Below, piece by piece: positions 60,226 to 64,000 of a stretch of DNA of 64,000 bases. A program made the position numbers and the translations under genes. The notes under the pieces are model-generated. The model was given only the letters and a program-made list of their open reading frames with translations. It was not told where the DNA came from and made no database searches. How positions within the stretch are numbered: position 1 is the stretch's first letter; each line of letters opens with the position of its first letter. Source of the DNA: a bacterium (lineage in GTDB: Bacteria > Pseudomonadota > Alphaproteobacteria > Acetobacterales > Acetobacteraceae); contig JAMFRO010000016.1 of the NCBI GenBank assembly GCA_026224825.1, positions 33,391 to 97,390 on the forward strand. The letters run 5' to 3'.

Positions 60226-61281
60226 ATGAGCAACCATTTCACGCCAATGATCCACCCCATCACTCTGGGCAGCGGTGCGCGCCAGGTCACACTGGCACAT
60301 CCGGTCATCCTTGCCCCGCTCTCCGGCGTCACCGATCTCCCCTTCCGCGCCCTCGTCAAGGAACAAGGCGCAGGCCTCGTTGTGTCTGAAATGATTGCCT
60401 CCTGGGCCATGGTCCGCGAAAACCGCAACACTTTGCGCATGGCCGAGGTCGTCTCCGGCGGCGGCCCGTCCTCGGTCCAACTCGCCGGCTGCGACCCCGC
60501 GGCCATGGCCGAAGCCGCGCGCATCGCCGTGGGGCTGGGTGCGGATTTAATCGACATAAATTTCGGCTGCCCGGTGAAAAAAGTGGCGATCGGCCAGACC
60601 GCCGGCTCCGCGTTGATGCGCGATGAGCTTCTGGCAGGCAAAATCCTGGAAGCCACCGCCCGCGCCGTGGACGTGCCCGTGACGCTGAAAATGCGCATGG
60701 GCTGGGACCACCAGAGCCTCAACGCCCCCGTCCTCGCCCGCATCGCCCAGGAATCCGGCATCACCATGCTCACCGTGCACGGCCGCACCCGCCAGCAATT
60801 CTATGAGGGTGTGGCGGACTGGGATTTCGTCTCTCAGGTGAAGGCCGCCGTCAGCCTGCCCGTCATCGTCAATGGCGACATCACCACCGAGCAAAAAGCC
60901 GCCGAGGCCCTGACCCGCTCCGGCGCCGATGGCGTGATGATCGGCCGTGGTTCCTACGGCCGCCCCTGGTTCCTGCGCCAGGTTATCTCTTACCTCACCA
61001 CAGGCGAACTCCAGGCCCCGCCCAGCCTCGCGGAGCAGAAAGACATCCTTCTCCTCCACTACCGCGCCATCCGCGCCCATTTCGGCGAGGGCCCCGGTGT
61101 GCGTCTCGGCCGCAAGCACGTCTCCTGGTACAGCCAGGGCCTGCGCGGCTCGGCCGCCTTCCGCGCCGCCATGAACCGGCTCGATCAAGGCCCCGAAGTC
61201 GAAACCCTGATCCATGAATTCTACGACCCGCTCATCGAGCAGGGTGTTATCCGCCAGGATGAGTTGGCCATCGCAGCATGA
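60226..61281 (+). CDS. dusB: tRNA-dihydrouridine synthase B
   Basis: The 351-residue FMN enzyme reduces uridine in tRNA. It has PVILAPLSGVTDLPFRALV near 30, the catalytic Cys in INFGCPVKKV near 110, KMRMGWD near 155 and VHGRTRQQFYEG near 185, then FMN-binding NGDITTEQKA and GVMIGRGSYGRPW. It starts at ATG 60226; a second ATG eight codons on is an alternative start. Its stop overlaps the ntrB start (ATGA), the typical alphaproteobacterial dusB-ntrB-ntrC order. Confidence 0.95.
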   Translation: MSNHFTPMIHPITLGSGARQVTLAHPVILAPLSGVTDLPFRALVKEQGAGLVVSEMIASWAMVRENRNTLRMAEVVSGGGPSSVQLAGCDPAAMAEAARIAVGLGADLIDINFGCPVKKVAIGQTAGSALMRDELLAGKILEATARAVDVPVTLKMRMGWDHQSLNAPVLARIAQESGITMLTVHGRTRQQFYEGVADWDFVSQVKAAVSLPVIVNGDITTEQKAAEALTRSGADGVMIGRGSYGRPWFLRQVISYLTTGELQAPPSLAEQKDILLLHYRAIRAHFGEGPGVRLGRKHVSWYSQGLRGSAAFRAAMNRLDQGPEVETLIHEFYDPLIEQGVIRQDELAIAA

Positions 61282-62426
61282 GCGGCTCGTTCAAAAAAGC
61301 CTTCGGCCTGGTCAAACGCAACCCGCGCGCCAAGGAAATCCGCCTGGACCCGGCGCAGATCCTCGACGCCTTGCCGCTGGCCGTCGCCGTGGTGGATGAG
61401 CAGGACGTATTCTGCGCCGTGAACTACGCGGCCGAGGAATTCTTCGGCGCCTCCAAAACCATGCTGCTCAACACCAACCTCTCCGAGCTGCTACCCCACG
61501 ACCACCCCATCTTCCTCATGCTGGAACGCGCGCGGCGCGCCGGCGTCACCATCTCCGAGCACGATCTCAGCCTGGAAGGCCCCCGCATGACGCGGCGTGG
61601 CTGCTCCATCCAGGCCGCCCCGGTGCTGGACCAGCCCGGCTGCGTGGCCATCACCTTGCAGGATGAATCCGCCGCCCGCACGCTGGACCAGCAGATCTCC
61701 GCCCGCAACGCCGCCCGCAGCATCACCGGCATGGCCGCCATATTGGCCCATGAAGTGAAAAACCCCCTCTCCGGTATCCGCGGCGCCGCCCAGCTTTTGG
61801 AGGCGAGCGCGCCCCCCGCCGACCGCGAACTCGCCGTCCTCATCCGCGACGAAGCCGACCGCATCCGCGACATGGTCGAGCGTATGGAAACCTTCGGCGA
61901 GAAAAAGCTGGAGCGCCAATCCGTCAACATCCACCGCGTGCTGGAGCACGTCCGCCGCCTCGCAGGCTCCGGCTTCGCCTCGCGCATCAAAATCATCGAG
62001 GCCTACGATCCCTCGCTCCCCCATGTATTGGGCAATCGCGACCAGCTCATCCAGGTGCTGCTCAACCTCGTGAAGAACGCCGCCGAGGCCATCGCCGGCA
62101 CCGAGCGCCAGGATGGCGAGATCCACATCACCACCGGCTTCCAGCACGGCGTGCGCCTCTCCGCCTCCGCCGGCCGCACCCGCCCCAACCTACCCATCTT
62201 CGTCGGCGTGCGCGACAACGGGCCGGGCATCCCGGAAGACATCCGCCGCCACCTCTTCGAGCCCTTCATCTCCACCAAGGCCGCCGGGTCCGGCCTGGGC
62301 CTCGCCCTCGTCGCCAAAATCACCGCCGACCACGGCGGGCTCATCGACGTCGACTCCCGCCCCGGCCGCACCGAATTCCGCATCCATCTGCCGGTCTATG
62401 AAGACCCAGAAGAAAGCAGCAATTAA
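61278..62426 (+). CDS. ntrB: Nitrogen regulation sensor histidine kinase NtrB
   Basis: A 382-residue cytosolic kinase with no membrane helices. It has a PAS domain (about 30-140), a HisKA domain with the phosphorylated His in AHEVKNPLSGIRGAAQLL near 157, and a HATPase domain with N, G1 and G2 boxes (QVLLNLVKNAAEA; FVGVRDNGPGIPED; KAAGSGLGLALV). It phosphorylates NtrC when nitrogen is limiting, under control of PII. It overlaps dusB by four bases and is followed by ntrC after 21 bp. Confidence 0.96.
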   Translation: MSGSFKKAFGLVKRNPRAKEIRLDPAQILDALPLAVAVVDEQDVFCAVNYAAEEFFGASKTMLLNTNLSELLPHDHPIFLMLERARRAGVTISEHDLSLEGPRMTRRGCSIQAAPVLDQPGCVAITLQDESAARTLDQQISARNAARSITGMAAILAHEVKNPLSGIRGAAQLLEASAPPADRELAVLIRDEADRIRDMVERMETFGEKKLERQSVNIHRVLEHVRRLAGSGFASRIKIIEAYDPSLPHVLGNRDQLIQVLLNLVKNAAEAIAGTERQDGEIHITTGFQHGVRLSASAGRTRPNLPIFVGVRDNGPGIPEDIRRHLFEPFISTKAAGSGLGLALVAKITADHGGLIDVDSRPGRTEFRIHLPVYEDPEESSN

Positions 62427-62447
62427 ACCCATGATCCTGTTAAACCA

Positions 62448-63905
62448 ATGACCCTGCCCACCATCCTCATCGCCGACGATGACCGCTCCATCCGCACCGT
62501 GCTCACCCAGGCCCTGGGCCGCGCCGGCTACCAGGTGCGCGCCACCGCCTCCGCCGCCACACTCTGGCGCTGGGTGGAAGACGGCGAGGGCGATGTCGTC
62601 ATCACCGATGTGCTGATGCCCGATGAGAACGGGCTGGACCTCATCCCCCGCATCCGCCGCATCCGCCCGGAACTCCCCGTCATCGTGATGAGCGCGCAAT
62701 CCACCCTCACCACGGCGGTCCAGGCCACCCAGCGCGGCGCCTTCGAATACCTGCCCAAACCCTTCGACCTCGCGGACCTGCTCTCCGTGGTGGACCGCGC
62801 CTTAAAACAGCCCGCAGCCCTCGGCCCGCAGCCCAAGGCACCGGACCCGCACCCGGATGACTCCCTCCCCCTCATCGGCCGCTCGCCGGCCATGCAGGAA
62901 ATCTACCGCATCATCGCCCGCCTCACGACCACCGACCTCACCGTGATGATCAACGGCGAATCCGGTGCCGGCAAGGAACTCGTCGCCCGCGCCCTGCACG
63001 ATTACGGCCGCCGCCGCCAAGGCCCGTTCGTCGCCATCAACATGGCCGCCATCCCGCGCGAACTGATTGAGTCAGAGCTGTTTGGTCACGAACGAGGTGC
63101 CTTCACCGGCGCCACCAACCGCCATGTCGGCCGCTTCGAACAAGCCGCCGGCGGCACACTCTTCCTCGACGAAATCGGCGACATGCCGCCCGAAGCCCAG
63201 ACCCGCCTGCTCCGCGTGCTGCAGGAAGGCGAATACACCACCGTCGGCGGCCGCTCGCCCATCCGCGCCAACGCCCGCATCGTCGCCGCAACCCATCGCG
63301 ACCTGCGCGCCCTCATCCGCTCCGGCCAGTTCCGCGAAGATCTCTTCTACCGCCTCAACGTCGTCCCCATCCGCCTGCCCCCCTTGCGCGAGCGGCCGGA
63401 CGACATCCCCGTCCTCGCCCAGCACTTCCTCAACAAAGCCCAGGCCGAAGGCCTGCCGGTCAAAACCATCGACCAGCAAGCCATGACCATGCTCACCGCC
63501 TATCGCTGGCCCGGAAATGTGCGCGAGCTGGAAAACCTCATCCGCCGCCTGGCCGCATTAGTGCCGCAACCGGTCATCACCGAAACCATCCTGGCCCAGG
63601 AACTCGCCGACTACGTCATCGCCGAAGACCCAACCCCCGCCACCCTCTCAGACGACCCCGACACCATGACAACCGTCGTAGAACGCCACATCGCCCGCCT
63701 GCTGGCAGCCATAAGAGAATCAGGCGAAGAAGGCGTGCTGTACGAACGCGCCCTGGCCGAACTGGAACGCCCCCTCATCCGCATGACCCTAGCCGAAACC
63801 CGAGGCAACCAAATCCGCGCCGCCGCCCTCCTCGGCCTCAACCGCAACACCCTGCGCAAGAAAATCCGCGAGCACGGGATCGGTGTGCAACGGCGGGTGG
63901 GTTAG
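62448..63905 (+). CDS. ntrC: Nitrogen regulation response regulator NtrC
   Basis: A 485-residue sigma-54 activator. The receiver domain (1-120) has the acidic pocket ADDDRS and the phosphoacceptor Asp of [13 protein letters not shown]. The AAA+ domain (140-375) carries Walker [10 protein letters not shown], the sigma-54-contacting loop [11 protein letters not shown] and the Walker B region [15 protein letters not shown]-terminal FIS-like helix-turn-helix ([22 protein letters not shown]) binds enhancers. It activates nitrogen-scavenging genes. Repeat element F begins just downstream. Confidence 0.96.
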   Translation: MTLPTILIADDDRSIRTVLTQALGRAGYQVRATASAATLWRWVEDGEGDVVITDVLMPDENGLDLIPRIRRIRPELPVIVMSAQSTLTTAVQATQRGAFEYLPKPFDLADLLSVVDRALKQPAALGPQPKAPDPHPDDSLPLIGRSPAMQEIYRIIARLTTTDLTVMINGESGAGKELVARALHDYGRRRQGPFVAINMAAIPRELIESELFGHERGAFTGATNRHVGRFEQAAGGTLFLDEIGDMPPEAQTRLLRVLQEGEYTTVGGRSPIRANARIVAATHRDLRALIRSGQFREDLFYRLNVVPIRLPPLRERPDDIPVLAQHFLNKAQAEGLPVKTIDQQAMTMLTAYRWPGNVRELENLIRRLAALVPQPVITETILAQELADYVIAEDPTPATLSDDPDTMTTVVERHIARLLAAIRESGEEGVLYERALAELERPLIRMTLAETRGNQIRAAALLGLNRNTLRKKIREHGIGVQRRVG

Positions 63906-63927
63906 GTATGGTTCGGGGGGTGTTAGA

Positions 63928-64000
63928 GAAAAAGGCCAGGGCTCTGCCCTGGACCCGCCAAGGGCCGAAGGGCCCTTGGATCCCACCCGGGTCTTGGAAA
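63928..64000. repeat. Palindromic interspersed element, copy F (cut by the window end)
   Basis: AAAAAGGCCAGGGCTCTGCCCTGGACCC-type arm followed by GCCAAGGGCC/GGCCCTTGG and TCCCACCCGGGTCTT, matching the second arm of copies D and E (read in inverted orientation). The core and the other arm lie beyond position 64000. The preceding gene stops at 63905. Confidence 0.75.

Overview
The window is a high-GC chromosomal segment that reads as an alphaproteobacterium, most likely of the Acetobacteraceae (acidophile or acetic-acid-bacterium type). This placement is an inference. It rests on a circularly permuted two-piece tmRNA gene, the dusB-ntrB-ntrC cluster next to ispF, an RNase E with an acidic insertion in its S1 domain, a flavin-dependent thymidylate synthase (ThyX) and a cyoABCD bo3-type quinol oxidase. 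No phage, plasmid or CRISPR locus is visible. Most genes have housekeeping-like base composition. Two patches are AT-richer: one gene at 41296-41733 and a stretch at 56203-57400.

Layout. 0.1-5.5 kb: a membrane protein, a GbsR/MarR-type regulator with a palindromic operator-like site, and cyoABCD. 5.8-7.5 kb: two short-chain dehydrogenases separated by a MITE-like element. 7.6-31.7 kb: a large catabolic region. It holds a DUF1329/DUF1302 pair, an RND transporter and a YCF48-like beta-propeller protein; in other bacteria these four accompany uptake or processing of hydrophobic compounds such as steroids or terpenoids. Around them lie short-chain dehydrogenases, an aldehyde dehydrogenase, two amidohydrolases, an acyl-CoA ligase, two class III CoA-transferases, two crotonases, a 3Fe-4S ferredoxin, and TetR and IclR regulators. 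The gene set suggests import of a hydrophobic ring or isoprenoid substrate, activation to the CoA thioester and beta-oxidation-like breakdown. The substrate cannot be read from the sequence.

31.8-36.3 kb: a divergent alkanesulfonate cluster (ssuDA / ssuCB) around an 8-bp inverted repeat. 36.4-41.2 kb: a tightly overlapped operon of methylcrotonyl-CoA carboxylase subunits, a MaoC hydratase and a CitE-like lyase. 41.3-44.3 kb: an AT-rich orphan gene, a short-chain dehydrogenase and a succinate-semialdehyde-type dehydrogenase. 44.5-46.8 kb: tRNA-Ala, tRNA-Thr and a single gene fusing N-acetylglucosamine-6-phosphate deacetylase (NagA) to N-acetylmuramic acid-6-phosphate etherase (MurQ), two consecutive steps of peptidoglycan recycling. 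46.9-56.2 kb: small membrane proteins, malate synthase G, a glycosyltransferase with a discoidin domain, rne, a Bax-inhibitor-1-like protein and a tandem-ACT protein. 56.4-58.7 kb: an odd tRNA, an orphan coiled-coil protein, thyX and the permuted ssrA. 59.6-63.9 kb: ispF, dusB, ntrB, ntrC.

The most striking non-coding signal is a family of about 200-310 bp palindromic elements, with five complete copies and a sixth cut by the window end. Each has conserved outer arms and a perfect 20-31 bp core stem. The core sequence differs between most copies, yet complementarity within each copy is intact. In each complete copy the symmetry runs outward into copy-specific flanks, sometimes including the stop codon of the adjacent gene. 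The NagA-MurQ fusion and this repeat family are the two observations most worth pursuing.
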